From Propionicimonas sp. (lineage in GTDB: Bacteria; Actinomycetota; Actinomycetes; Propionibacteriales; Propionibacteriaceae): 64,000 nt of DNA. Position 1 is the first letter of the stretch. Every line of letters starts with the position of its first letter. Location: the NCBI GenBank assembly GCA_013791955.1, contig VMSW01000005.1:248001-312000 (forward strand), written 5' to 3'. The notes beneath the pieces are model-generated. The model saw nothing but the letters and a program-made list of their open reading frames with translations, made no database searches and had not been told where the DNA came from. The translations under genes were made by a program, and so were the position numbers. Of this stretch, positions 25,664-37,168 are shown piece after piece.

Positions 25664-25990
25664 ATGGCCAAGCGAGTTCAGGTCATCCACACCGACGACC
25701 TTGACGGTAGTGAAGCTGACGAGACAATCTCGTTCGCATTGGATGGCATCGCATACTCGATCGACCTGTCTGCTGCCAACGCCCGCAAGCTCCGCGACGC
25801 ATTCGCACCGTTCATTGCCGCAGGGGAGCGCGATCGCAGCGCCCGTCGGCAGGGGTCGGGGCGTCGCAAGTCCGGTGGAACCGCCGCCACCGAGATTCGC
25901 GCCTGGGCGATTGCCCAGGGCATGCAGGTTTCCAGCCGTGGCCGGGTTTCGGCCGAGGTTCGCGAAGCTTACGAGCGCGCGCACAGCTGA
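25664..25990 (+). CDS. lsr2: Lsr2 nucleoid-associated protein
   Basis: Actinobacterial H-NS functional analogue that bridges AT-rich DNA and silences acquired genes. The 108-aa protein has the N-terminal dimerisation strands (AKRVQVIHTDDLDGSEADE, then YSIDLSAANARKLRDAF) and a C-terminal DNA-binding domain with the minor-groove RGR motif in SSRGRVSAEVREAYE. The ATG at 25664 follows GAAAGG. A hairpin terminator follows, then clpC, as in many relatives. Confidence 0.96.
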   Translation: MAKRVQVIHTDDLDGSEADETISFALDGIAYSIDLSAANARKLRDAFAPFIAAGERDRSARRQGSGRRKSGGTAATEIRAWAIAQGMQVSSRGRVSAEVREAYERAHS

Positions 25991-26002
25991 GCATGACCGT
26001 GG

Positions 26003-26031
26003 CCCCCGGCTCAGATTGATTGAGCCGGGGG
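26003..26031 (+). terminator. 11-bp hairpin terminator after lsr2
   Basis: CCCCCGGCTCA (26003-26013) pairs with TGAGCCGGGGG (26021-26031) across a 7-nt loop. Confidence 0.8.
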
Positions 26032-26148
26032 CGAACACGGGACTTCTTCGCGCGGGACTGGCGTTAACTAGACTGATAGCTCCGGATGCGCGGTCCGCAA
26101 AGGTCAGCGTCCCGGGGTTAGCCGCAGCTCGACTAAGGAGTCCCACGC

Positions 26149-28650
26149 ATGTTCGATCGGTTCACCGACCGCGCCCGTCGAGTGATCGTGCTCGCTCAAG
26201 ATGAGGCGCGGATGCTCAACCACAACTACATCGGCACCGAGCACCTGCTGCTCGGGCTGATTCATGAGGGTGAAGGCGTCGCGGCGAAGGCTCTGGAATC
26301 CCTGGGGATCTCCCTGGAAGCGGTTCGCGAACAGGTCGAGGAAATCATCGGGCAGGGACAACAGGCACCCACCGGCCATATTCCCTTCACTCCACGCGCC
26401 AAGAAGGTGCTGGAGTTCTCCATGCGCGAGGCGCTACAGATCAATCACCCCTACATCGGCACCGAGCACATCCTGCTCGGGCTGATTCGAGAGGGTGAAG
26501 GGGTCGCAGCGCAGGTGCTGATCAAGCTCGGCGCCGATCTAAACCGGGTGCGCAGCACCGTATTGCAGTTGCTGAGTGGTTATCAGGGCAAGGAGGCTGC
26601 CACTTCGGGTGCGCCAGACGTCGGCCCAGCAGCCTCGGCCGCGACGATCCTGGATCAGTTCGGGCGCAACCTGACCCAGGCCGCGCGGGAAAACAAGCTT
26701 GACCCGGTCATCGGTCGGGAGAAGGAAATCGAGCGCGTGATGACCGTGCTCTCCAGGCGCACCAAGAACAACCCGGTGTTGATTGGCGAACCAGGCGTTG
26801 GTAAGACCGCCGTCGTCGAAGGTTTGAGCCAGGCGATCGTGCGTGGCGATGTGCCAGAGACCTTGCGGGATAAGCAGATCTACACGTTGGACCTGGGCGC
26901 GCTGGTGGCCGGCTCGCGCTACCGCGGCGATTTCGAAGAGCGGCTGAAGAAGGTGCTTAAGGAAATCAAGACCCGTGGCGACGTGGTGCTGTTCATCGAT
27001 GAGATCCACACCCTGGTCGGTGCCGGTGCGGCCGAAGGCGCTATTGATGCTGCCTCGATTTTGAAGCCCATGTTGGCGCGCGGGGAACTGCAGACCATTG
27101 GTGCCACGACTTTGGACGAATACCGCAAGCACATCGAGAAGGACGCCGCCCTGGAGCGACGTTTCCAACCGATCCAGGTCGCTGAGCCTTCGATAGCGCT
27201 GACCATCGACATCCTGCGCGGGCTTCGTGATCGTTACGAGGCGCACCACCGGATCACCATCACTGATGGGGCCCTTACTGCCGCGGCCCAGATGGCCAGC
27301 CGCTACATCTCCGACCGCTTCTTGCCGGACAAGGCGATTGATCTGATCGATGAGGCCGGCGCCCGCCTGCGCATTCGTCGGATGACTGCGCCGCCGGATC
27401 TGCGCGAGTTTGACGAGAAGATTGCGGCCGTCCGTTTGCAGAAAGAGGCTGCCATTGACGCCCAGGACTTCGAGGTGGCTGCCCGGCTGCGCGACGACGA
27501 GCGCAAACTGACGGTGGCTCGAGCCGAGAAGGAAGAGGCGTGGAAGTCCGGTGACCAGGACGTTCCGGCCGAGGTCGATGAAGAGGCGATCGCCGAGGTG
27601 CTCTCAAGCTCGACCGGAATCCCGGTCTTCAAGCTGACCGAGGAGGAGTCCTCGCGGCTGCTGAAGATGGAGGAGGAGATCGGTCGGCGCTACATCGGCC
27701 AGCACGACGCGGTGAAGGCGCTTTCTCGTTCGATCCGGCGTACCCGAGCCGGGCTGAAGGATCCCAAGCGGCCCAGCGGGTCGTTCATCTTCGCCGGTCC
27801 TTCCGGGGTTGGTAAGACCGAGCTGACCAAGGCGCTCACCGAGTTCCTTTTCGGTGACGAGGACGCCCTGATCACCCTCGACATGAGCGAGTACTCCGAG
27901 AAGCACACCGCTTCGCGGATGTTCGGCTCCCCGCCCGGCTATGTGGGTTACGAGGAGGGCGGCCAGCTCACTGAGAAGGTGCGCCGCAAGCCGTTCAGCG
28001 TGGTCCTGTTCGATGAGATCGAGAAGGCCCACCCCGACATCTTCAACTCGCTGTTGCAGATCTTGGACGAGGGTCGACTCACTGACGCTCAGGGCCGGGT
28101 GGTCGACTTCAAGAACACGGTGATCGTGATGACCACCAACCTTGGCACCCGCGACATCTCCAAGTCGGTGAACCTGGGCTTCAGCCAGAGCTCCGATGAG
28201 GCTGGCAGTTACGAAAAGATGAAGGCCAAGGTCTCAGATGAACTGAAGCAGCACTTCCGGCCGGAGTTCTTGAACCGGGTGGACGAGATCGTGGTCTTCC
28301 ATCAGCTCACCACTGCCGACATCGAACGCATCGTGGACCTGATGATCGCCGAGATCGAGGATCGGCTGCGGGATCGGGATATGGGCATCGAGCTGACGCC
28401 GGCTGCCAAGACCCTGATCGCCAAGCGTGGCTTCGACCCGGTGCTGGGAGCGCGTCCGTTGCGACGGGCCATTCAGCGCGACATCGAAGACATCCTGGCG
28501 GAGAAGATCCTGTTCTCTGAGGTCAAGTCCGGCCAGATTGTGGTCGTCGATGTCGCTCCGGAAGGCTCCGAGCTGGCTTTCACCTTCACCGGTGAGACCA
28601 AGCATGCGGTGCCGGATCTGCCTACCGCAGAGCTCGGCCAGACCTCCTAA
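26149..28650 (+). CDS. clpC: ATP-dependent protease ATPase subunit ClpC
   Basis: Class I Hsp100 unfoldase that feeds substrates to ClpP. The 833-aa protein has two Clp N repeats (each with [12 protein letters not shown] or [12 protein letters not shown]), D1 Walker A GEPGVGKT (about 213-220), a UVR-like middle domain ([16 protein letters not shown]), D2 Walker A GPSGVGKT (about 550-557), and arginine-finger and sensor motifs. The ATG follows AAGGAG at 26134-26139. A possible -10, TAGACT, lies near 26069. Confidence 0.97.
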   Translation: MFDRFTDRARRVIVLAQDEARMLNHNYIGTEHLLLGLIHEGEGVAAKALESLGISLEAVREQVEEIIGQGQQAPTGHIPFTPRAKKVLEFSMREALQINHPYIGTEHILLGLIREGEGVAAQVLIKLGADLNRVRSTVLQLLSGYQGKEAATSGAPDVGPAASAATILDQFGRNLTQAARENKLDPVIGREKEIERVMTVLSRRTKNNPVLIGEPGVGKTAVVEGLSQAIVRGDVPETLRDKQIYTLDLGALVAGSRYRGDFEERLKKVLKEIKTRGDVVLFIDEIHTLVGAGAAEGAIDAASILKPMLARGELQTIGATTLDEYRKHIEKDAALERRFQPIQVAEPSIALTIDILRGLRDRYEAHHRITITDGALTAAAQMASRYISDRFLPDKAIDLIDEAGARLRIRRMTAPPDLREFDEKIAAVRLQKEAAIDAQDFEVAARLRDDERKLTVARAEKEEAWKSGDQDVPAEVDEEAIAEVLSSSTGIPVFKLTEEESSRLLKMEEEIGRRYIGQHDAVKALSRSIRRTRAGLKDPKRPSGSFIFAGPSGVGKTELTKALTEFLFGDEDALITLDMSEYSEKHTASRMFGSPPGYVGYEEGGQLTEKVRRKPFSVVLFDEIEKAHPDIFNSLLQILDEGRLTDAQGRVVDFKNTVIVMTTNLGTRDISKSVNLGFSQSSDEAGSYEKMKAKVSDELKQHFRPEFLNRVDEIVVFHQLTTADIERIVDLMIAEIEDRLRDRDMGIELTPAAKTLIAKRGFDPVLGARPLRRAIQRDIEDILAEKILFSEVKSGQIVVVDVAPEGSELAFTFTGETKHAVPDLPTAELGQTS

Positions 28651-28658
28651 GCCAAGCA

Positions 28659-28694
28659 AAGCGGCCCCGGTTCCACTCGGAACCGGGGCCGCTT
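28659..28694. terminator. Perfect 16-bp terminator between convergent genes
   Basis: Arms 28659-28674 and 28679-28694 with loop ACTC, ending AAGC/GCTT. It serves clpC (+) and the DUF4190-type gene (-). Confidence 0.9.
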
Positions 28695-28707
28695 CTTGAT
28701 TGCTGGG

Positions 28708-29418
28708 TCAGGACAGGCCCACGCCCACGAGCGCAATGGCGAAGATCCCGAAGAAGAAGAGGATGAACAGCCCCCAAAGGGCGGTGCCGATGATGCTGAT
28801 GATCCAGGCCGCAGTGAGGGTGCCGCCATTCGCCCACCGGCCAGGGTTCGAGGCCACCTCACGGCGTCCCTTTGCTGCCAGTACCCAGCCCACCGGGCAG
28901 AGGATCGGCAGGAAAAAGAAGCCGACGATGCCCAGGATCAACGACGGGATCGCGTTGGGATGATCGGCCACCGGTGCGCCCATGGCGGCGTAGCCGTAGT
29001 CGTAGGCCACCGGGTCGTGCAAAGGAGTCTGCGCGACCGGATACTGCTGGTACTGAGCTGGCGGTGCCGCAACCGCCGGGTAGGGATCTCGGATCGGCGC
29101 CGGATCACCGTAGGCGGCCTGTGCTGGCCGGTAGGGGTCGGCGTAGCTAGCGGCGGCCGGAACGGTCGGCTGGGTGTAGTTCGAGGCCGCTGGGAACGGA
29201 TTTGGGTCGATGGCCGATGCTGGCGTCGGCTCGCTCAGCGTGGGGCCGTCGTAGCTGAAGTCCGGGTAGCTGCCGCCACTGCCAGCCGAGCCGAAGGGGT
29301 CGACCGTGGTCGGCTCCAGCGGGGGCACGTCCGGCTGGGTGTAGCCCTGCGCCGGGACCAGGGGCACAGTCGGCTCCGCGCCGGCTGCGGCGTCGGTGGG
29401 TGGGTTCTGCTCGGTCAT
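28708..29418 (-). CDS. DUF4190-type membrane protein with a disordered N-terminus
   Basis: A 236-aa protein. Residues 1 to about 150 are Pro/Ala/Tyr/Asp-rich and predicted disordered. The C-terminus has two membrane helices (SLILGIVGFFFLPILCPVGW and GTLTAAWIISIIGTALWG) flanking a basic loop AAKGRREV, the DUF4190 layout. It was probably recognised as a small inner membrane protein in relatives, with no defined role. The ATG at 29418 follows GAGGT; the upstream in-frame codon is less likely. Confidence 0.78.
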   Translation of the reverse strand: MTEQNPPTDAAAGAEPTVPLVPAQGYTQPDVPPLEPTTVDPFGSAGSGGSYPDFSYDGPTLSEPTPASAIDPNPFPAASNYTQPTVPAAASYADPYRPAQAAYGDPAPIRDPYPAVAAPPAQYQQYPVAQTPLHDPVAYDYGYAAMGAPVADHPNAIPSLILGIVGFFFLPILCPVGWVLAAKGRREVASNPGRWANGGTLTAAWIISIIGTALWGLFILFFFGIFAIALVGVGLS

Positions 29419-29533
29419 TGCTACCTCGATCCGAAGTTCATCGTCACTCAAATCTAGCTGCTGTCAGACGTGGGTGTGATCGCCGAAGGTCCCCGGTGCG
29501 GCGTGGTGAAGTCTGCCGCGCCACTTGCCGACT

Positions 29534-29539
29534 TAGCCT
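29534..29539 (+). promoter_or_regulatory. -10 element of a leaderless promoter
   Basis: TAGCCT followed by GAACCC (6 nt) and then ATG at 29546. Confidence 0.6.
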
Positions 29540-29545
29540 GAACCC

Positions 29546-30181
29546 ATGAGTTCGTTGCTTCATCCCACGGGCTCGGAGCCGCCGCAGGTCTACTGGCGGC
29601 GGCGCCTGGTGGTCGTGGTCATCTTTGCTGTGGTGCTGGCGGGCGTGATTTGGCTGTTGTGGCCGAAGGGCACCCCGCAGGCACAGCCGCAGCCGACGGC
29701 GCTGACCGCATCCGCTCCGACGTCGGCAGCGGTGCCCCCGCCCGCGCCGAGCACGGCCAAACCGAGTGCTCCCGCGACGCCGACCGGACCGCAGGCCTGC
29801 GATCCGGCGAACCTCCGGGTGGGCTTGGCCGGGTTCCAGAAACTCAAGTCGGGGGCGGCGCAACCGTTCAAAGTCTCGGTTACCAACAACAGCGCCATCG
29901 GCTGTGTGCTGTCGGTCTCGGCGTCAACCTTCTCCGTGGTGGTCACCAGTGGCAAGGATCGGATCTGGACCACCGCAGACTGCGCGGCCTGGGTGCCTGC
30001 CAAGAGGCTGACGCTCACCCCCAACCAACCCTACGTTTTCGACATCAATTGGCCCGGAAAACGTTCCAAGGCCAGCTGTAAGACAACCAAGGACGCGGTG
30101 GCAGCCGGGACCTACGTCGGCACGGCTACTTTCACTGGTGCCGCGCCAGCCCGCTTCGTGATGACGATTTCGGCCAACTGA
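29546..30181 (+). CDS. Membrane-anchored extracellular protein, unknown function
   Basis: A 211-aa protein with a short cytoplasmic N-terminus, one membrane helix (about 20-41), a Pro/Ala/Thr-rich linker and an extracellular beta-rich domain of about 120 residues. The domain has four cysteines (ACDPANL, IGCVLS, ADCAAW and ASCKTT), likely two disulfides. It resembles the small immunoglobulin-like domains (DUF4232-like) found on actinobacterial surface proteins, but I cannot name the family. The stop is 9 bp from the convergent radA stop. Confidence 0.72.
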   Translation: MSSLLHPTGSEPPQVYWRRRLVVVVIFAVVLAGVIWLLWPKGTPQAQPQPTALTASAPTSAAVPPPAPSTAKPSAPATPTGPQACDPANLRVGLAGFQKLKSGAAQPFKVSVTNNSAIGCVLSVSASTFSVVVTSGKDRIWTTADCAAWVPAKRLTLTPNQPYVFDINWPGKRSKASCKTTKDAVAAGTYVGTATFTGAAPARFVMTISAN

Positions 30182-30190
30182 TCGCCCAGG

Positions 30191-31597
30191 CTAGCCAGCC
30201 TCGGCGATGCTCAATCTGGCCGGGGCTGAGGTGTCAGGGCGGTCCTTACGAGCCCGCAGCCCCAGGACCTGCAGGGCGTTGGCTACCCCCGAGACCTCGA
30301 TGACGCGAAGCCCCGGCACCACTTGGCCGCTTCCCGGCGGCACCAACGCTACTTGGAACCCGAGCCGGGCGGCCTCAGCCAGCCGGCGGCCGGTGGCCGG
30401 GATGCGACGCAGCTCGCCCGATAGCCCGACTTCGCCCAGGGCGATCACCGGGCGAACGAAGCAGTGGTCGTAGGCGGCCGACGCGATCGCCACCGCGGTA
30501 GCGAGATCTGCGGCCGGATCGCTCACCCTGACCCCGCCCACCGTGGAGACGTAAACCTCCTTGGTGTGCAGGCGTACGCCGGCGCGGCGTTGAAGGACCG
30601 CGAGAATCATCGCCACCCGGCTGGAATCCAGACCGTTCGTGATTCGCCGCGGCACCGGAGCAGCGCTTGGCGCCACCAGGGCCTGCACTTCAGTCAGCAG
30701 CGGCCGCCGGCCAGCCAACGAAATGCTCAAGCAGGTGCCAGGTGCCGGCTCACTGTGCAGCGAGGTGAACAGCCCACTCGGATCGGTGACCTCACCGATG
30801 CCCGTCTCGGTGAGTTCGAAACAGCCGACCTCGTCGGCCGGTCCGAAGCGGTTTTTTGAGGCCCGGAGCATTCGGAACCCGCTGTGGCTTTCACCTTCGA
30901 AGGTGAGCACCACATCGACTAGATGCTCCAGGGTGCGCGGCCCGGCGACGGTGCCCTCCTTAGTGACGTGCCCGATCAGCATCACTGGCATCGCCCGCTG
31001 TTTGGCCACCCGCACCAGCGCCGCGGTCACCTCTTTCACCTGGGCGACGCCACCGGGCACGCCTTCGGCGCCAGGGACGCCCACGGTTTGAACCGAATCC
31101 AGCACCAATAGGTCAGGAGCAAGTTGCTCCACTTGGCCCAGGACCGTCGCCAGATCGGATTCGGCGGCCAGATAGAGCGAATCGTCCACCGCGCCGGTGC
31201 GCTCGGCTCGTAGCCGGACCTGGGCGGCTGATTCTTCGGCGCTGACGTACAAAGTGCGTCGACCCAGGCGGGCCCAACGGGCGGCCACCTCGAGCAGCAG
31301 GGTTGACTTGCCGACGCCCGGCTCGCCAGCTAATAGGACCACCGCGCCCGGGGTGAGCCCAGCGCCGAGTACCCGGTCGAGCTCACCCAGCCCGGTGGGC
31401 AGGGCTCTGGCCTCGTTGAGGTCTACCTGGCTGATAGGCAGCGCTGGCCTGCCGGGCGCGGTCGAGGTGACTCGGCTCCGCGGGGCGGCGGCAACAGCGA
31501 CGCTGCCCCAGGCCTGGCATTCGCCGCAGCGGCCGACCCAGCGCGGCGTCGTCCAGCCGCATTCGGAGCATTGATATAGGTTCGGGGACTTCGCCAT
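30191..31597 (-). CDS. radA: DNA repair protein RadA
   Basis: A RecA-like ATPase that promotes branch migration in recombination. The 468-aa protein has an N-terminal C4 zinc finger (CSECGWTTPRWVGRCGEC), Walker A GEPGVGKST, the RadA-specific KNRFG motif and a C-terminal Lon-protease-like domain (GEVGLSGELRRI). The ATG at 31597 is supported by a TAGCCT hexamer 7 nt upstream. Convergent with the preceding plus-strand gene. Confidence 0.96.
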   Translation of the reverse strand: MAKSPNLYQCSECGWTTPRWVGRCGECQAWGSVAVAAAPRSRVTSTAPGRPALPISQVDLNEARALPTGLGELDRVLGAGLTPGAVVLLAGEPGVGKSTLLLEVAARWARLGRRTLYVSAEESAAQVRLRAERTGAVDDSLYLAAESDLATVLGQVEQLAPDLLVLDSVQTVGVPGAEGVPGGVAQVKEVTAALVRVAKQRAMPVMLIGHVTKEGTVAGPRTLEHLVDVVLTFEGESHSGFRMLRASKNRFGPADEVGCFELTETGIGEVTDPSGLFTSLHSEPAPGTCLSISLAGRRPLLTEVQALVAPSAAPVPRRITNGLDSSRVAMILAVLQRRAGVRLHTKEVYVSTVGGVRVSDPAADLATAVAIASAAYDHCFVRPVIALGEVGLSGELRRIPATGRRLAEAARLGFQVALVPPGSGQVVPGLRVIEVSGVANALQVLGLRARKDRPDTSAPARLSIAEAG

Positions 31598-31604
31598 GCC
31601 GGTG

Positions 31605-31610
31605 AGGCTA
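31605..31610 (-). promoter_or_regulatory. -10 element of a leaderless promoter (radA)
   Basis: On the minus strand, TAGCCT followed by 7 nt and then ATG ending at 31597. Confidence 0.55.
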
Positions 31611-31631
31611 ATCGGAGCCTCTGACAGCGAT

Positions 31632-31661
31632 GGGGGACGGCGGGATAGCCCACCGTCCCCC
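31632..31661 (-). terminator. 13-bp hairpin with one mismatch
   Basis: Arms 31632-31644 and 31649-31661 (GGGGGACGG paired with CCGTCCCCC, a C-A mismatch, then three G-C pairs), loop ATAG. It lies 14 bp beyond the stop of the minus-strand VOC gene. Confidence 0.75.
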
Positions 31662-31675
31662 AACGTGGTTAAGCC

Positions 31676-32317
31676 TCAGATGCGAACCAGACCTGACGTG
31701 GTCTCGAAAGTGGCCGCCTCGATACCGGGCTGGCCGTTGGGGGAGGTGAACTTGACGCCGACACCGTCGAACACGTCGTCGAGGCAGATGCCGAGCCATT
31801 CCTCAACGCGGTCACGGGTGCCAGCAACCTCGATCTCGACCAGCCTGATGGTGCCGGGCAGGGCCTTGGGTAGCACCGAGTGATCGGAGTTCCACTTGAT
31901 GAAGTAGGGCAGCTGCGGGTCAGCGAGCAGCCCGCGGACCCCGAGCTGTTCCCATTCCAGCAGGCGGCCGTCGGGGAAATGCCGCGAGCCGTAGACGGCC
32001 TGGCGGTCAAGTCGGGTCTCGAACGGGGTGAGGTCTTCAACCGAGACCACCCAGCCCATCCAACCGCCGCCGACCTCAGAGCGGGCGCGCACGGCCTGCC
32101 CGAAGGCGGCCTTTTCAGCCGCCGGATGCTCGAGCACTTCGACTACCTCGAGGTAGCGATCGTCGGCGAGCGGCAAAATTCGGTTCGTGGTGCCGAAACG
32201 GGGGTGGAAGCCGCCGTCGCGGAACTTGTCGCCGAGCAGGTCGCCGAGCCGTTTCGCCTCCGCCTTCAGTCCCTTTGGGCCGACCGCGAAGGTCAGATGA
32301 TCGACATGCATGTCCAC
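31676..32317 (-). CDS. Glyoxalase-like (VOC superfamily) protein
   Basis: A 213-aa protein with the glyoxalase-like domain of the PF13468 type. It starts HVDHLTFAVG and contains FGTTNRILPLADDRYLEVVEV, then a second half with GTIRLVEIEVAG. VOC enzymes bind a metal and act on small electrophilic or vicinal-oxygen substrates; the substrate here is unknown. The start is GTG 32317 or ATG 32311; neither has a clear Shine-Dalgarno sequence. Confidence 0.78.
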   Translation of the reverse strand: MDMHVDHLTFAVGPKGLKAEAKRLGDLLGDKFRDGGFHPRFGTTNRILPLADDRYLEVVEVLEHPAAEKAAFGQAVRARSEVGGGWMGWVVSVEDLTPFETRLDRQAVYGSRHFPDGRLLEWEQLGVRGLLADPQLPYFIKWNSDHSVLPKALPGTIRLVEIEVAGTRDRVEEWLGICLDDVFDGVGVKFTSPNGQPGIEAATFETTSGLVRI

Positions 32318-32400
32318 ATTCTTGCCTCAGCCCGGCCCGTCCGCGAAATCGAGGGGTTTCGCCGGGGTATTTGCCCCCGGCGTTGAGCGCCTGCCTCGCC

Positions 32401-32406
32401 TAACAT
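32401..32406 (+). promoter_or_regulatory. -10 element of a leaderless promoter
   Basis: TAACAT followed by 7 nt and then GTG at 32414. Confidence 0.5.
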
Positions 32407-32413
32407 GGACGGC

Positions 32414-33229
32414 GTGACCAGCCCATCCGGACCTGCGGTGCAGGTCGTGCTGTCTTCTTCTTCGGTCTATCCCGAGCCCACCTCAGCAGCTTTCGCGCTG
32501 GCCAGCCGGCTCGGCTACGACGGGGTGGAGGTCATGGTTGGCATGGACGCCCTCTCCGCCGATGCGGACGCCCTGGTCGAGCTGGCCGATTACCACCAGA
32601 TGCCGGTAACCGCCATTCACTCCCCAACCCTGCTCTTGACGCAGCGGGTGTGGGGCACTGACCCCTGGGAGAAGCTGAAGCGTGCCGCCGAGGCGGCCAC
32701 CAAACTTGGGGCCAAAGTGGTGGTGGTGCATCCGCCCTTCCGTTGGCAGCGCAGTTACGCCGCTGGTTTCACCAAGGGAATCAGAGGTTTGGAAAGAGAC
32801 ACCGGGCTGATCTACGCGATCGAGAATATGTACCCCTGGCGCGGTCCCGGCGGTGGCGAGGTGCGGGCCTATTCCCCCAGCTGGGACGCAGCCCTGCTCG
32901 ACTGTGATCACCTGACCCTCGATTTCTCCCACGCTTCCATCGCCCGCCAATCCTCGCTGGAGTTGGTCCACTACTGGGGGGAACGACTGGCGCATGTCCA
33001 TTTGACTGACGGCACCAACGGACCCACCGACGAACACCTGCTGCCCGGCCAAGGTGACCAGCACCCCGATCTGGTGCTGGCAGAGTTGGCGCGCACCGGT
33101 TTCGGTGGCCAGGTGGTGGTGGAGGTCAGCACCCGCGGACTTAACCGAACTGAACGCACCCAGGCTTTGACCCAGACCCTGGATTACGCTCGCCAACACC
33201 TGGGGCTGAACCAGGACGGGGGGCAGTAA
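32414..33229 (+). CDS. Sugar phosphate isomerase/epimerase-like TIM-barrel protein
   Basis: A 271-aa protein of the xylose-isomerase-like/AP-endonuclease-2 TIM-barrel superfamily. It shows SRLGYDGVEVMVG, metal-binding type segments VVVHPPF, IENMYPW and LDFSHASIA, and HVHLTDGTNG. Mycobacteria have a similar gene beside proC. The substrate is unknown. GTG 32414 fits the leaderless pattern; ATG 32405 is the alternative. The stop overlaps the next start (TAATG). Confidence 0.82.
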   Translation: MTSPSGPAVQVVLSSSSVYPEPTSAAFALASRLGYDGVEVMVGMDALSADADALVELADYHQMPVTAIHSPTLLLTQRVWGTDPWEKLKRAAEAATKLGAKVVVVHPPFRWQRSYAAGFTKGIRGLERDTGLIYAIENMYPWRGPGGGEVRAYSPSWDAALLDCDHLTLDFSHASIARQSSLELVHYWGERLAHVHLTDGTNGPTDEHLLPGQGDQHPDLVLAELARTGFGGQVVVEVSTRGLNRTERTQALTQTLDYARQHLGLNQDGGQ

Positions 33230-34005
33230 TGGCCGAGCCGCTTTCAGCGACCGTGGATTCGGCGGTGCCGCCCTCGCGTCCCGGGATCGAACTGCTGCTG
33301 GTGATGGGGGTGTCGCTGGGATCCTCAGCGGTCTACTCGGTGCTGTCGATCATCGAGAAGCTGACCCGTAATGTGCCGCTGAACCAGCAGACCACCTCAA
33401 TGAACTCTGCGATCACCCCGGACCGCCCCTGGCTTGACTTGGCCTATCAGCTGGCTGGGATGACTTTCCCGCTGGTGCCGGCCTTGCTGGCGATCTATCT
33501 GTTGCGCGTCAGCGGCGACTTTGGGCTTATCGGCTTCGACCTGACCCGCAAACGGTTCGATTTGAGTCGGGGGCTCGGCTTGGCGGCGGTCATCGGGTTG
33601 CCCGGGATCGCGTTCTATCTGGTGGCCCGACAACTCGGCTTCAATACCAATGTCTCCCCGGCCAATCTGGGCGAAAACTGGTGGACGGTGCCGGTGCTGA
33701 TAGGCCTGGCGGTGATGAATGCGGTGCTCGAAGAAGTGATCATGGTGGGCTTCTGGTTCGTTCGCGGCCTGCAGCTGAAGTGGCCGCTGTGGGTTGTCCT
33801 GATCTCCAGCGCGCTGGTGCGGGGCAGCTATCACCTCTACCAGGGCTTTGGCGGCTTCGTCGGCAATGTGGTGATGGGGCTGGTCTTCGGGCTGGCCTAT
33901 ATGCGCTTCAAACGGGTCGGCCCGCTAGTGGTCGCCCACTTCCTGCTCGACCTGTTCGCCTTCGTCGGGTATGCCCTACTGGCGCCATATGTCGACTGGC
34001 TGTAG
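33229..34005 (+). CDS. CPBP-family intramembrane glutamic protease (CAAX protease-like)
   Basis: A 258-aa protein with about seven membrane helices. The catalytic Glu-Glu pair is in NAVLEEVIMVGFWFVRGLQ, followed by LVRGSYHLYQGFGGFVGN with the conserved His and Asn, and a final AHFLLDLFAF. Family members cleave membrane or prenylated proteins or mediate immunity to peptides; the target here is unknown. Translationally coupled to the upstream isomerase-like gene. Confidence 0.85.
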   Translation: MAEPLSATVDSAVPPSRPGIELLLVMGVSLGSSAVYSVLSIIEKLTRNVPLNQQTTSMNSAITPDRPWLDLAYQLAGMTFPLVPALLAIYLLRVSGDFGLIGFDLTRKRFDLSRGLGLAAVIGLPGIAFYLVARQLGFNTNVSPANLGENWWTVPVLIGLAVMNAVLEEVIMVGFWFVRGLQLKWPLWVVLISSALVRGSYHLYQGFGGFVGNVVMGLVFGLAYMRFKRVGPLVVAHFLLDLFAFVGYALLAPYVDWL

Positions 34006-34030
34006 GGCGAGCCGGTTGCGCCAGCCTTGA

Positions 34031-35888
<1,858 letters not shown>

Positions 35889-35892
<4 letters not shown>

Positions 35893-36656
35893 GCCGTGAG
35901 GTGATTGACTCGCCGCAGGCACCGAGGTGGCTGACGGTGTTCATCGACTTCGCGGCCGGCGAGTTCGACGCCGGGACCCAGTTCTGGAGCGCGATCACCG
36001 GCTATGAGCTCTCCGATTCCCGCGGTGAGCACGCCGAGTTCGCCACCCTGGTGCCGCCGGCCGGTGATGCCTACCTACGGGTGCAACGACTTGGTGAGGG
36101 CTTCACCAGATTGCACCTGGACGTCCACGTCGACGACCCAAGGGCGGTGGCCGGGCGAGCCGTCGGGTTGGGAGCCGAAATCGTCGACGCTAGCCAACCC
36201 GGCCATGTGGTGCTGCACTCACCCGCCGGGGTGGTCTTCTGTCTGGTCGCCGCTTTCACCGGGACGGTGCCGCCGGCCGCAGGCTGGCCGCGCGGCCAGC
36301 ACAGCCGGCTGGATCAGCTCTGCCTGGACGTTCCTCAGGCCGAATACGACGCCGAGGTGGAGTTTTGGCAGGCATTGCTCGGCGGCGAGTGGAAAGTGAG
36401 GCGTGCCGACCCGCTGGCTACTCGAATGGCCGATGGCGGCGCCCTCGAACTGCGCTTGCAGCCCAGCATGCTGGCTCCCGAGACGAACGGGCACCTGCAT
36501 CTGGCTACTGATGATCGGGTCGCCGAAGTGGAGCGCCTAGTCGCCCTTGGTGCGAGAAAACGGGTCGACCGGGGTTCCTGGACGTTGCTCGAAGCGGTTG
36601 GCGGGCTGGCCATCTGTGTAGTAGATGACCCCGACGGCGGCGACTGCACGCGCTAG
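35889..36656 (+). CDS. Double VOC-domain protein
   Basis: A 255-aa protein made of two tandem glyoxalase-like halves (about 1-125 and 135-255). Each half has a FW(S/Q) segment after a strand and ends in a VVFC or LAICVVDD strand. Substrate unknown; many such pairs are annotated as bleomycin-resistance-like. Start TTG at 35889 overlaps the proC stop; GTG 35901 is also in frame. Likely the last gene of the asd-proC operon. Confidence 0.75.
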
Positions 36657-36784
36657 CTCCGGTGACTCCGACTGGCACGGATCGGTCCGGCGGTCCAGGT
36701 TTTGAGCAGGTCTGCGTAAAGTTTTGGATCTCTTCTAGACAGGTGTTCACATGCACCCCTTCGCTGCCACTATCTTTGTCCAGT

Positions 36785-36803
36785 GGCCACCATGGCGGTG
36801 GCC
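36785..36803 (+). promoter_or_regulatory. Hairpin in the leader of the helix-turn-helix gene
   Basis: GGCCACC (36785-36791) and GGTGGCC (36797-36803) around a 5-nt loop, 24 nt before the ATG and downstream of a possible -10 (TATCTT at 36771). It could be an operator or an mRNA hairpin. Confidence 0.4.
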
Positions 36804-36826
36804 GGCGTCGGAGAGAGCAGCCAGCT

Positions 36827-37030
36827 ATGAGCGATTCGGTCACCCCCCTGGGAAACGTCAAGTTCCTGAAGGTGGCCGAGGTTGCAGCAGCACTGCGAGT
36901 GTCCCGGATGTCGGTCTACCGACTGATCCACGCCGGTGATTTGGAGGCGGTTCGGTTCGGCCGAAACTTCCGAGTTCCGGAGCATGCGGTCAACGTCTAC
37001 CTGCGGGGCTCCTACTACCAGGCTGGCTGA
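36827..37030 (+). CDS. Small excisionase/MerR-like helix-turn-helix protein
   Basis: A 67-aa DNA-binding protein. One winged-helix domain reads KFLKVAEVAAALRVSRMSVY followed by RLIHAGDLEAVRFGRNFRVP, the DNA-binding excisionase (helix_turn_helix, MerR-like) fold. Orthologous small regulators sit next to proC and the bS22 gene in mycobacteria. It is chromosomal and conserved, so not phage-derived. The ATG at 36827 follows GAGAGAG. Confidence 0.88.
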   Translation: MSDSVTPLGNVKFLKVAEVAAALRVSRMSVYRLIHAGDLEAVRFGRNFRVPEHAVNVYLRGSYYQAG

Positions 37031-37095
37031 TTTCAGCCCGACCGCCCCGGTGAAGTAAGATCGTGCGTCGGCTGGATTGACCAGCCGTTTCGGTA

Positions 37096-37112
37096 GGGCT
37101 GCTAGGCAGCCC
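37096..37112 (+). promoter_or_regulatory. Hairpin in the bS22 leader
   Basis: GGGCTGC-TAG-GCAGCCC, perfect 7-bp stem about 57 nt before the start. A possible -10 (TAAGAT) is at 37056-37061, giving a leader of about 100 nt, which is long for this genome. It may take part in ribosomal-protein-type control. Confidence 0.4.
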
Positions 37113-37168
37113 ACAGCCACCAAACTTGCCGCTCCAAAGTGGAGTCGGAATCGAAAGAGGTCCTGCCA

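Noticed and set aside
36827-37030. Excisionase-like gene as a sign of a prophage or integrative element
   Set aside because: There is no integrase, attachment repeat or cargo nearby, and the gene sits in a conserved proC-bS22 context.
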